Below, piece after piece: positions 10,889 to 19,611 of a DNA stretch of 64,000 bases; positions within the stretch are counted from its first letter, which is position 1, and every line of letters begins with the position of its first letter. Location of the stretch: contig JAQWZF010000018.1 in assembly GCA_029253585.1 (NCBI GenBank), positions 248,001 to 312,000 on the forward strand, given 5' to 3'. The position numbers were made by a program, and so were the translations under genes. This stretch comes from Gammaproteobacteria bacterium. GTDB lineage: Bacteria; Pseudomonadota; Gammaproteobacteria; Pseudomonadales; Pseudohongiellaceae. A model generated the notes under the pieces. That model had not been told where the DNA came from and did not search any database. It worked only from the letters and a program-made list of their open reading frames with translations.

Positions 10889-11518
10889 GTGAGTATTAAA
10901 CTACACGGCATGGCCTATAGTAACTATTACAATATGGTCAAGGCCATCATGATCGAGAAATGTATGCAGTTCGAGGAAGTCCATGTTCTGCCAAATCAAG
11001 AGTCAGATTTTCTGCAGAAGAGCCCGATGGGCAAAGTGCCTTGTATGGAGACCGATCAGGGTTTTCTAACCGAAACAGGCGTAATGATCGACTATGTCGA
11101 TAGCCTGCAAATAGGGCCGTCATTGTATCCGGAAGATCCTTTTGCGCGAGCGAAGGTGCAGGAATTGATAAGACATCTCGAGCTTTATATCGAGCTTCCC
11201 GCGCGAAGATTGTATGGCGACGTATTCTTTGGCAGGCCTGCCGATGATGAGCTCAAGGAGCAGGTGAGGCTGCAATTGGAAAAAGGATTTGCCTCCTTGC
11301 AGAAACTTGCGAAATTTGACCCCTACCTTGCGGGAGCAGAGCTCAGCTATGCGGATTTTTACTACCGGTTCAGTGTCGGGCTCGCCACCATAGTGTGCAA
11401 GAAGGCGCTGGCATGGGATGCGTTGCGGGAAGTGCCAAATATTAAGGCGCTGCTGGATTTAATGAATGAGCGCGAATCTATTCAGAAGGTACAGGCAGAT
11501 CAGGCAAAAAAAGCCTGA
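10889..11518 (+). CDS. Glutathione S-transferase family protein
   Basis: A 209-residue protein with the two-domain GST layout. The thioredoxin-like half has a SNYYNMVKAIM active-site helix region, the cis-proline segment MGKVPCM and the glutathione-gamma-glutamyl motif LTETGVMIDYVD. The all-helical half has the SYADFYYR motif typical of the C-terminal domain. The GTG at 10889 is chosen because GAGGGAGAG lies 5-6 nt ahead; the frame is also open to a TTG at 10871. The substrate is unknown. It faces the short-chain dehydrogenase gene convergently over about 20 nt. Confidence 0.85.
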   Translation: MSIKLHGMAYSNYYNMVKAIMIEKCMQFEEVHVLPNQESDFLQKSPMGKVPCMETDQGFLTETGVMIDYVDSLQIGPSLYPEDPFARAKVQELIRHLELYIELPARRLYGDVFFGRPADDELKEQVRLQLEKGFASLQKLAKFDPYLAGAELSYADFYYRFSVGLATIVCKKALAWDALREVPNIKALLDLMNERESIQKVQADQAKKA

Positions 11519-11540
11519 GCTGCCTGCAGCTACAGTTTAG

Positions 11541-12413
11541 TTAGCGATGGGGTGTTCTTTCCAGAATGCCCGCATTGCTGCTCATATCGAGAATAGTCTC
11601 AATATTTTCTTCTATATCTTCGACGCTGGCGCCTAGCCCCAGGTTCACGCCCACATTCTCTCTCACATCGGCGGAGTAGTAACGGCCGCCGGCTGCCTGA
11701 ATGATTCGGCCATTGGGGGCTTTTTCAGAGCAGAGAAACACAACGGCGGGAGTAACCAGTTCCGGCGCCAACTTCTCTGCACTGTCTTCGAAGCCCGGCA
11801 GTTCAACCGTCATTCTCGTTGCCGCGATGGGCGCGATCGCATTAGTATATACCTTGTACTTCGCGCCTTCGAAGCGCAGGGTGTTCATGAAGCCAACAAG
11901 GCCTAATTTGGCAGCGCCATAGTTGCTCTGCCCAAAATTTCCAAATAATCCCGATGTGGATGTTGTCATTACTATGCGGCCATATCCCTGCTCAACCATG
12001 ATAGGCCAAACACATTTGGTCGCATTGAGACTGCCGGTAAGATGGACATCAATTACTGCGTGCCAGTTATCTAACTCCAGCTTGGAGAAGGTCTTGTCTC
12101 TGAGGATACCGGCATTGTTTACCAGGATGTCGATTCGTCCCCAATTCGCTACGGTCTCATCAACCATCGCCTGCACTGCATCAAGGTCGGTGACGGAGGC
12201 GCCGTTCGCGACAGCGGTGCCGCCATTAGCACGAATTTCATGTGCAACCTGTTCTGCCGCCGAGGCCGATCCGCCACTGCCATCGACAGAACCACCGAGA
12301 TCGTTGACTACTACCTTTGCGCCGCGTCGACCCAGTTCTAATGCGTGCTGCTTGCCTAGTCCACCGCCAGCACCCGTAACTATAGCGACCTGACCTTCGA
12401 AATTAATCTTCAT
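11541..12413 (-). CDS. Short-chain dehydrogenase/reductase, MFE-2 (hydroxyacyl-CoA dehydrogenase)-like
   Basis: A 290-residue classical SDR with the NAD(P) motif TGAGGGLG (13-20), Asp38 after the second strand, NNAG (99-102) and the catalytic Ser152, Tyr165 and Lys169 (SNYGAAK). The long VVVNDLGGSVDGSGGS insert after the second strand resembles the dehydrogenase domain of peroxisomal multifunctional enzyme 2, which oxidises 3-hydroxyacyl-CoAs, so a fatty-acid or steroid side-chain role is plausible. The ATG at 12413 is preferred over an upstream start at 12479 because AGGAG lies 7 nt before it and the family begins here. Confidence 0.85.
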   Translation of the reverse strand: MKINFEGQVAIVTGAGGGLGKQHALELGRRGAKVVVNDLGGSVDGSGGSASAAEQVAHEIRANGGTAVANGASVTDLDAVQAMVDETVANWGRIDILVNNAGILRDKTFSKLELDNWHAVIDVHLTGSLNATKCVWPIMVEQGYGRIVMTTSTSGLFGNFGQSNYGAAKLGLVGFMNTLRFEGAKYKVYTNAIAPIAATRMTVELPGFEDSAEKLAPELVTPAVVFLCSEKAPNGRIIQAAGGRYYSADVRENVGVNLGLGASVEDIEENIETILDMSSNAGILERTPHR

Positions 12414-12589
12414 ACTACTTCTCCTGCTATTTCTGAATCGACTGAGCCTATGTGTTTCCTCTTTGTGCTGCGTGCGCACAAAGAGCAGACTCTTTTAAAT
12501 GTGGGCAGGATTCTATTCTTATGAGGCTTCAGCTGCAATGAATGAGACTTTGCTGCTCGAAAAAGCCGGGAGAAATAAAACCATGCCAT

Positions 12590-12598
12590 TGCTATAAT
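12590..12598 (+). promoter_or_regulatory. Extended -10 promoter element upstream of the NUDIX gene
   Basis: A perfect TGC-TATAAT, the same nonamer seen before prfC, 61 nt before the ATG, with no clear -35. Confidence 0.45.
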
Positions 12599-12659
12599 AG
12601 AGAAACTTGCCAGATAGCCGGCACAAACATAGATAGAAAAGCCTAGTTAGAGACGCAAT

Positions 12660-13241
12660 ATGACGGAAATACAGCCGGTACCGGCAGCAACGGTAGTCGT
12701 CGTTCGAGAAACTATGAATAAGACGGATCTTGAGGTCTTGTTACTCAGACGAAATTCGAAGCTTATCTTTCACGGCGGCCATTGGGTATTCCCGGGAGGC
12801 CGCGTCGATGCCGCAGATTTCGATGCGGCGGAGGATAATTTGGAGTACAGGGCGGCGCTAAGGGCGGCAGTTCGCGAGACCAAGGAAGAGGCGGGTATCG
12901 ATATTGATATCGATAGACTCATCCATACGGCACATTGGACTACGCCACCTAAATTGCCCAGGCGATTTTGCACCTGGTTCTTTCTTTGCCCCCTGGCAGA
13001 GCCGGCAAGTGTAATCGTCGACAACGATGAAATTCTGGAGCACCGCTGGATAACGCCGCGGGAGGCTCTGGCTGAAGCCGAGGCGGAAACTTGGGTCTTG
13101 CCAAGGCCGACAATGGTGACGCTGCAGGACATCGAGCAGCACCGTAATCTTGAAGAATTGCTAGTTGATACAAATCGGCGGGAAATTCGGGTATTCCCCG
13201 AGGGCTCGTCCTATTATCGACCACGGGAAATGGGCTGCTAG
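12660..13241 (+). CDS. NUDIX hydrolase (NUDT19-like)
   Basis: A 193-residue NUDIX protein. The fold begins with ATVVVVRE, then FPGGRVD (44-50); the helix of the NUDIX box is ALRAAVRETKEEAGI (66-80), with the metal-binding REtkEEaG. Between the GG and the helix there are about 15 extra residues (DAADFDAAEDNLEYR), an expansion of the box as in NUDT19/RP2p proteins, some of which hydrolyse CoA and acyl-CoA. The substrate here is therefore most likely a CoA-type or other nucleotide diphosphate, but this is inference. Confidence 0.85.
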   Translation: MTEIQPVPAATVVVVRETMNKTDLEVLLLRRNSKLIFHGGHWVFPGGRVDAADFDAAEDNLEYRAALRAAVRETKEEAGIDIDIDRLIHTAHWTTPPKLPRRFCTWFFLCPLAEPASVIVDNDEILEHRWITPREALAEAEAETWVLPRPTMVTLQDIEQHRNLEELLVDTNRREIRVFPEGSSYYRPREMGC

Positions 13242-13568
13242 GCCCAAGCCGCTGCTTTCTCCAGCACCTCGATTCAGGTCTCAATTTGGGCCAAAGCGAG
13301 GCATTTTCAAGCCGAATTCTGCCAATCCTCAGGCTAGCTGATTTTGCTAGGCATTCCTCCTTATAAGCCCTTGCAATTCTGGGCAAGTTAATGGGATAGT
13401 TAAGTCGTACAACTGAAACAATCTGTCAGTGCTTGCGGTCAGTTAATAGGAGGCTTTTGCCCTTTTGCCGCGTCAATTATCAGTGACTGAGTCGCTTTCG
13501 GACGTCGCCTAGCGAGGAGCAACAAGCGCAAGTAAGTCTTCCTATTCACAGCAGCCAGAAGAGCCTCT
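13242..13568. other. Intergenic region before the DUF4175 cluster
   Basis: About 330 nt without a supported gene. It should hold the promoter of the large cluster. A weak candidate is a TTGCAA near 13372 followed after about 18 nt by GATAGT, but this is not convincing. No inverted repeat of note. Confidence 0.3.
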
Positions 13569-16500
13569 ATGTCGTCTCCCACATTCGATAGTCTTCGCGA
13601 AACACTTAAGAATCTTCGTCGTCGTCGCAGCAACCTGTTTATCCTGAAGCAGGTGAGCTATTTCGTCATAGCTTTCTCCCTATTAATTTTGTCTCTAAGT
13701 GCTCTGTCACTCTACCTAGAGCCTAGCAAGTCGGGTACAACCTTCCTATTTGCCCTGTCACTAACCAGCATTGGCTTATTGCTGTGGCGCTTGATTCACG
13801 TGCTGGGAAGGCAGACAACGGATGATCGTCGGCTCGCACACTATGTAGAAGAAAATATTCCTGATCTGGAGCAGAGGCTACTGACGTCTTTGGAGTTTAC
13901 CGAGGAAGACCTGGTGAACGGCAAGGACGGGGTATCACAGCAGTTTATTCAACAGTTGTGGCAGGATGCGCAGGAACACGTACAGATTCAGCAACAGCAG
14001 GTAGAGACCGTAGCGCCTTCGCGAACCTCCTATCTGTCTATGGCGTCAGCCGCGGGTGTCGCCGCGATAGTCTTAGCTCTGTTTCTCAGCTCAGATGTCC
14101 TGTTCAATGCGGCTAGCCGCCTGGCCTGGCCCTTTGCGATCAGCGAGCCGGTTGTTGTCGTTGAAGTGATTCCCGATATCGAAATCAGTGTTGAGCCCGG
14201 TGATCTTGAGATGCAGCGCGGCGATAGCGTTACGATCATCGCTCGGGTGATCAATGCAATCCCTGGCACGATCAATCTGCGTCTTCAGGATGATAATGTT
14301 AACTGGCGCGATGCAACCATGAATCGCGACGGCAGCGGCAGCGATAGCGCAACCTACAGTTACTTCATTCCCTCTTTGCAAGAAGATACGACTTACTATG
14401 TCACCTTCGATGAGCGCGGTGAGCAGAGCTCTCCTCAATATCAGATTGACCTTTTTGACCTGCCACAGATCGAGCAGATCGATTTGGCGTTGGACTATCC
14501 CGACTACACAGAAATCGAGGACATCACCGAAGAAGATAGTGGCGATATGGTGGTTCCCGAAGGAACCGAAGTCGAACTGGTGGTTACCTTTAACAAGAAT
14601 ATTGCAACGGCGCTTGTCGAATTCGACGAGAGCTACAGCGCCGATGAAGATGAGATAGACCCACTGCCTGCCTACGAGAATATAAATCTGGTAATGGATG
14701 GCAATATTGGGCGAGCCACGTTCACGGTGAATCAGAATGGTGTCTACCGTATTTCAGCGACGGATTTCTCCGATCTGCAAAGCAAGAACCCTCTCGACTA
14801 TTTCATTCGCTCTATAGAAGATACTCCGCCAGAATTGGCCTTAAAGCGGCCAGGGCAAGATCAGGAAGTCATGCCCCTGGAGGAAGTTGTGCTCGAGATC
14901 GATGCCAGCGACGACTATGGTCTAAGTAAATTCACCTTGAATTACAGTGTAGTAGGTGCGGATGAGGTTGAAGTAGACTTTCTGCCGGAGCAAAACCTGC
15001 GTGAAGTATCCGGTGACGAATTAATCTACCTTGAAGACCTCGATGTAGAGCCTGGGGATTTCGTTAGCTACTTCCTTACTCTTGCTGATAACAATGGTCT
15101 GCGGGGCCCCAGCGAAGTCATATCAGATATCTATTTTCTACAGGTTATTCCTACGGATCAGGAGTTCCGACGATCCGGTGGTGGTGGCGGAGGTCAGGGT
15201 GCCGGCGGGGGCCAGGGTGATGGTGCCGATAGCAGCGCCCTAGTCCAGATACAGAAAGATATTATCGCGGCAACGTGGAAGCTTAAGAACAGACAGTCGA
15301 AGGTATCGCCAGAGGATTTCGCTTCGGATGCCGAGATTATTTCAGAGTCGCAGCGCGAGGCAACGGAGCGGACCAGACGCTCTATAGACCGTCTTGCCGA
15401 GCGTCTCAGTTTCTCGGATGCCAGTTACGATGCTGCCGTTGAGAATCTTTCCCTCGCGATAGATCAAATGAATCAGGCTGCAGATGAGCTTGGTAAGGAA
15501 CAGATCACTAGTGCGTTGCAGCCAGAGCAGCTCGCATTGCAATACGTATTGAAGGCAGAGGCGAATATCAATCGTACCAATATCAGCATGCAGCAAGGCG
15601 GTGGTGGTGGCGGTGGTGGTGCCGAACAGCAGGAGCGTGAAGATCTGCGTGAACTCTTTGAGATGGAAATGGGGCAGCTTGAGAACCGATATGAAACGCC
15701 CAATAGCGCCGGTGGCGGTGGCTCTCAGCAACAAACCGAAGAAGCGAATAAACTAGAAGAGCTGGCTCGCCGACAAGAAGGGCTAACCCGGGCACAGCGG
15801 AACCTGGCACGCCGTGAAGAACAGATGACAGAGGAACAGAAGCGCCGCGAGCTAGAGCGGTTGATGCGTCAACAGGAGCAGCTGAGTCGTGAAGTAGAAC
15901 AACTGGCACAACAGTTATCGCGTGGCCAGCAGAATTCGAACTCGCAGCAGCAAAGCCGACAGGCTTCATCGCAATCCCAGTCCCAATCTCAGTCCAGCAG
16001 CAGTTCGCCTTCGTCAGGCAGCGCTAGCGGTGGCCAGCAACAGCCACAGACGGCTTTGCAGCGAGCCGCACAGCAGATGCAGGAAGCTTCGCAGAGCGAA
16101 ACCGCAGCGATCGCAGCTGCAAGATCACAGAAGGCTCTCGAAAACCTTCGCGAGCAGCAGCGAGAACTGAACCAACAGTCAGACAGGTCGGTTAACCAGC
16201 TGGCACAGAATCTCGGTCAGCGCGGACAGCAGCTCCTGCAACAGCAGAGAGACCTGCAAGAGAGTCTGCAGGAAACGACGCGCCAACAAGGCCTGGGCCA
16301 GACGCGCCAGTCGGTTCGCGATGATGCCGCTTTAGAGGCACTTATCGAAGCCCAGCAACAACAGCAAAGAGATCTAGAGGAAATCGAAGATATGCTGCGC
16401 GCGATCATTGCCCGCGGTGATAACGAAGATCAGCGTCTGATGTCTCAGGCACAGGCCGCCAGTCGAGAGCTGCGACCGATTCGTGAGGAGATGCAGACCA

Positions 16501-17291
16501 GTAATCGCGTGTTGCGTAACGGTATGGTAAATCTTTCCGTGGATATCGAGGGCGAGTTAGAGGAATCGATCGAGGACTTCGCGCAGAGCCTAGCGGCATT
16601 GAATCCCTCCCGCACAGATTCCCCGTCCGATCAGGTGCAGCAGGCAGCCAGCGATGCGGCCCAGTTGCGTCAACAGGTAGAGGATCTAGAACAGCAGGCG
16701 TTGGCATTTAATGAGGCAGGGCAAGAGTCAGGAAACGGTACCCCTTCACTGCGCGAGATGCGTGAACAACTGGAACAGACCCAACAGTTGGCACAGCAGC
16801 TTACCCAGCAATTACAGGACCAGGCGCGAGCTGGAGGGAATCAGCCAGGCCAGCGCAGTCAGCTAAGCGGGCAGCAGGGTCAGCAAGGCCAACAGGGGCA
16901 GCAGGGTCAACAAGGACAAGGCGGCGGCCAGCAGGGTCAACAAGGCCTGCAGGGACAAGGCGGCGACAACGGTGATCAGCAACAGGGCACAAGTGGCCGT
17001 GTTGGTGCGCAGGGCGCGCCGAATAACATAGGCAATGCAAGGTCGATTCGCCAACAATTGACGCAGCAAGATATAGAAGACTTTCTTAATCAACCAGAAC
17101 TATTTAGACAACTACTCCAACCCATCACAGAACTCGAAGGAGCCCTGCGCGCGCAAGCAGAGCTGGATAACATCAACAACAAACTGTATGCCACCGTTGA
17201 TGAAGATATCCCCGACGAGTACCGAGATCTGGTGGAAGAATACTATCGTGTATTGTCTGAGAATCAGGAATCAGAGAATACAGATCAGTAA
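13569..17291 (+). CDS. Large DUF4175 family membrane protein
   Basis: A 1240-residue protein of unknown function. Two membrane helices lie at about 29-50 and 58-76 and a third at about 155-178. A periplasmic part rich in acidic beta-strand segments follows (about 185-530) and may contain Ig-like modules. After a glycine-rich linker (about 535-552) comes a very long helical, Gln/Glu/Arg-rich region, probably coiled coil, broken by a poly-Gly tract (about 677-685), a Ser/Gln tract (about 792-824) and a GQQ repeat (about 1100-1135). DUF4175 proteins are known companions of MoxR/VWA clusters, as here. The next gene starts 2 nt after the stop, so they are surely co-translated. Confidence 0.85.
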   Translation: MSSPTFDSLRETLKNLRRRRSNLFILKQVSYFVIAFSLLILSLSALSLYLEPSKSGTTFLFALSLTSIGLLLWRLIHVLGRQTTDDRRLAHYVEENIPDLEQRLLTSLEFTEEDLVNGKDGVSQQFIQQLWQDAQEHVQIQQQQVETVAPSRTSYLSMASAAGVAAIVLALFLSSDVLFNAASRLAWPFAISEPVVVVEVIPDIEISVEPGDLEMQRGDSVTIIARVINAIPGTINLRLQDDNVNWRDATMNRDGSGSDSATYSYFIPSLQEDTTYYVTFDERGEQSSPQYQIDLFDLPQIEQIDLALDYPDYTEIEDITEEDSGDMVVPEGTEVELVVTFNKNIATALVEFDESYSADEDEIDPLPAYENINLVMDGNIGRATFTVNQNGVYRISATDFSDLQSKNPLDYFIRSIEDTPPELALKRPGQDQEVMPLEEVVLEIDASDDYGLSKFTLNYSVVGADEVEVDFLPEQNLREVSGDELIYLEDLDVEPGDFVSYFLTLADNNGLRGPSEVISDIYFLQVIPTDQEFRRSGGGGGGQGAGGGQGDGADSSALVQIQKDIIAATWKLKNRQSKVSPEDFASDAEIISESQREATERTRRSIDRLAERLSFSDASYDAAVENLSLAIDQMNQAADELGKEQITSALQPEQLALQYVLKAEANINRTNISMQQGGGGGGGGAEQQEREDLRELFEMEMGQLENRYETPNSAGGGGSQQQTEEANKLEELARRQEGLTRAQRNLARREEQMTEEQKRRELERLMRQQEQLSREVEQLAQQLSRGQQNSNSQQQSRQASSQSQSQSQSSSSSPSSGSASGGQQQPQTALQRAAQQMQEASQSETAAIAAARSQKALENLREQQRELNQQSDRSVNQLAQNLGQRGQQLLQQQRDLQESLQETTRQQGLGQTRQSVRDDAALEALIEAQQQQQRDLEEIEDMLRAIIARGDNEDQRLMSQAQAASRELRPIREEMQTSNRVLRNGMVNLSVDIEGELEESIEDFAQSLAALNPSRTDSPSDQVQQAASDAAQLRQQVEDLEQQALAFNEAGQESGNGTPSLREMREQLEQTQQLAQQLTQQLQDQARAGGNQPGQRSQLSGQQGQQGQQGQQGQQGQGGGQQGQQGLQGQGGDNGDQQQGTSGRVGAQGAPNNIGNARSIRQQLTQQDIEDFLNQPELFRQLLQPITELEGALRAQAELDNINNKLYATVDEDIPDEYRDLVEEYYRVLSENQESENTDQ
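16870..16975 (+). repeat. Short GQQ-encoding tandem repeat within the DUF4175 gene
   Basis: Imperfect 9-bp units of the type GGTCAGCAA/GGTCAACAA follow one another and encode a run of GQQ triplets with GQG and GGG interruptions. Synonymous differences between units show that the protein sequence, not the DNA, is kept. Such a tract could change length by slippage in steps of three codons without loss of frame. Confidence 0.8.
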
Positions 17292-17293
17292 CA

Positions 17294-19597
17294 ATGTCAT
17301 ACTCCCAACCTAATTTTTTAACAGCACTCGAAGACGGCAGTTTTACCTTCGCCTATGGTATTAGTCCTTGGCTATTTGCGGTATTGGTCATTCTCATTAC
17401 CGTTATTGTATGGCTAACCTATAGAAAGACAACAAGGCAACTAAGCCCGGCATGGAAAACATTTTTTATTGGCATACGCTCTGGTGTGCTGGTCCTGATT
17501 CTCTTCTGTCTACTAAGGCCTGTGGTCACAACCTTGCAGGTCTCGCCACAAGAAACCTATCTCGGTGTTTTGATCGATGATTCTCAGAGCATGGCAATTG
17601 CAGACCTTGCGGGCGGACAAACTCGGCAAGAGGCGATCGAAGAATTACTCTATGAAAATGGACTGCTCGATAACTTTTCCGAATCTTTTCAGATTCGCAG
17701 CTTTCGATTTGATAATCAGACCCAGCGAATAGTTGGTGTGGAGGATCTGAGTGAGGCCGGCACGGCTTCTTCTATAGATCAGGCTCTGAGCTATGTCGGT
17801 GATCAGTTAAATGGACTGCCCCTGGGTGGTGTAGTTCTGGTGAGCGATGGTGCGGACAATAGCGATGGAGATCCTCTGGTTACGGCACAGGAATTTGGTG
17901 CCAAGCAGATTCCGGTTTTTGCAATCGGCGTCGGTCAGGAAGAAATACCACAGGACATAGGCATCGTTGATGTCAGTGCTGCAAAGACAGTCTTAGAAGG
18001 TTCTGTGTTCAACGTGCAAGTTGCGGTAAACCATCAGGGCTATGAGGGGCAGGAAGTCGAACTTTCGATCATGGATGGCGAGACACGAGTAGCCTCCGAT
18101 GTGGTGACACTTGGTCCAGCTGGTGTCACTAGACGCTATGAGCTCGAGATAACACCGGAACGACCGGAATTGATCGTCTACGATTTGAATGTCGAGTTGC
18201 AGAGCGATGAAATCATCGACAGGAACAATAGCTACAGTTTTCTCGTCGATAACACCGAGAAAGAAGCGCTGGATATACTCTATTTGGAAGGTCACCCACG
18301 TAATGAGTATAAGTTTATCCGTCGTGCAGTCGAAGGAGATAGCTCACTGCGACTGGCAACCTATCTGCAGACTGGGCCCGAAAAATATTACCGTCAGGGA
18401 ATCGAATCCGCTACTGAACTTAGCGGTGGCTTCCCCGAGGATCGCGAGGCCTTGTTTGAGTACGAGGCGCTCATACTTGGTGACATCGAATTCGGTTTTT
18501 TCAATGCCGAGCAGTTGCAAATGATCGAGGATTTCGTCGCCGAGCGGGGTGGTGGTTTCCTGATGAGCGGAATGGTAGATGAGGAATTTATCGGCACACC
18601 AATTGCTGACATTCTTCCCGTTACGCTTGTGGAGGAGGGTTTCCTACCTAGCCATCTACGCGGTGGAATTCGGCGCGGCGATCACCCAACGGGCGAGCTG
18701 TTCTATCCGCGACTAACTCGTAACGGCGAGTTCTCTTCGCTGCTACGCCTTTCTGCGGACGATGCAGAGAATCAGGCGCTTTGGAGGCAGCTACCCGAGT
18801 TGCAGGGTACCTACGTAACAGGCCGTATCAAACCCGGTGCAGAGGTCTTGATCGAACACCCGTTGCTGCAATATCAGAATCAGGCACTTCCCTTGTTGGC
18901 ATCTCAGCGCTACGGTTCGGGCCGCAGCATGTCGCTGACCACAGCAAGCACCTGGCGCTGGCAGATGATGTTGCCCGCCGCCGATGAGTCCCATGAAACA
19001 CTCTGGAGACAGCTCTTGAGATGGCTGGCCGTCTCGGCACCCGAACGTATAACGATCGAATTTGATCGCGAGTTTTACAACGTGGGTGATGAGGTTAACG
19101 TTAGGGCCACCGTGCTCAACAATCAATATGAGGCAGACAACGATGCGACGCTGTGGATGCAGACATCGAACCCTCTGGAAGAATTTATCGACGCGCCAAT
19201 GGAATGGGATATAGAAGAAGATGGCGTCTATAGAGCAAGCTTTATTGCAGATGAAGAAGGTGTCTATAGCTTGCTGGTCGATGTGGCCAGTGCTGCAGGA
19301 GAAGCCACTGATTCTAGCGCGGAGAAACGCGCGGCCTTCGTAGTCACACCTTCGCTGCGCGAATATACCAATGCCGAGCTCGATAGCGGCTTGCTGGCAC
19401 GGATAGCGCAGCTCAGTGGCGGCAGCTATTTTAACGTGGCAGATGCCGATGCATTGGCGAACGCAATCGAATTTACACCGAACGCCTATTCACGAGAAGT
19501 ACAGATAGATCTGTGGGATCGACCTTGGTTACTGGCCTTGCTCGTTCTGTTACTTTGCGTGGATTGGATAAGCAGACGAATGAAAGGGCTGTCATAG
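17294..19597 (+). CDS. VWA-domain membrane protein with GATase-like region
   Basis: A 767-residue protein with two N-terminal membrane helices (about 25-42 and 58-77) and one at the C-terminus (about 742-758). Between them a von Willebrand A domain carries the metal site DDSQS (95-99) and the later VLVSDGADNSDG loop. It continues with beta-rich domains, a class I glutamine-amidotransferase-like region (about 400-480, ALILGDIEFGFF and GGGFLMSG) that lacks a visible Cys nucleophile, and another Ig-like module. This layout matches proteins that accompany DUF4175, DUF58 and BatA. It probably presents its domains to the periplasm. Confidence 0.85.
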   Translation: MSYSQPNFLTALEDGSFTFAYGISPWLFAVLVILITVIVWLTYRKTTRQLSPAWKTFFIGIRSGVLVLILFCLLRPVVTTLQVSPQETYLGVLIDDSQSMAIADLAGGQTRQEAIEELLYENGLLDNFSESFQIRSFRFDNQTQRIVGVEDLSEAGTASSIDQALSYVGDQLNGLPLGGVVLVSDGADNSDGDPLVTAQEFGAKQIPVFAIGVGQEEIPQDIGIVDVSAAKTVLEGSVFNVQVAVNHQGYEGQEVELSIMDGETRVASDVVTLGPAGVTRRYELEITPERPELIVYDLNVELQSDEIIDRNNSYSFLVDNTEKEALDILYLEGHPRNEYKFIRRAVEGDSSLRLATYLQTGPEKYYRQGIESATELSGGFPEDREALFEYEALILGDIEFGFFNAEQLQMIEDFVAERGGGFLMSGMVDEEFIGTPIADILPVTLVEEGFLPSHLRGGIRRGDHPTGELFYPRLTRNGEFSSLLRLSADDAENQALWRQLPELQGTYVTGRIKPGAEVLIEHPLLQYQNQALPLLASQRYGSGRSMSLTTASTWRWQMMLPAADESHETLWRQLLRWLAVSAPERITIEFDREFYNVGDEVNVRATVLNNQYEADNDATLWMQTSNPLEEFIDAPMEWDIEEDGVYRASFIADEEGVYSLLVDVASAAGEATDSSAEKRAAFVVTPSLREYTNAELDSGLLARIAQLSGGSYFNVADADALANAIEFTPNAYSREVQIDLWDRPWLLALLVLLLCVDWISRRMKGLS

Positions 19598-19611
19598 CGG
19601 TTTACCTACAC

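Noticed and set aside
11923..12393. 156-codon open frame antisense to the short-chain dehydrogenase gene
   Set aside because: It is the complement of a clear SDR gene and has the low-complexity composition of a shadow frame.
16870..16975. CRISPR-like or minisatellite array
   Set aside because: The units are short, have no spacers and lie in frame in a coding sequence, encoding GQQ.
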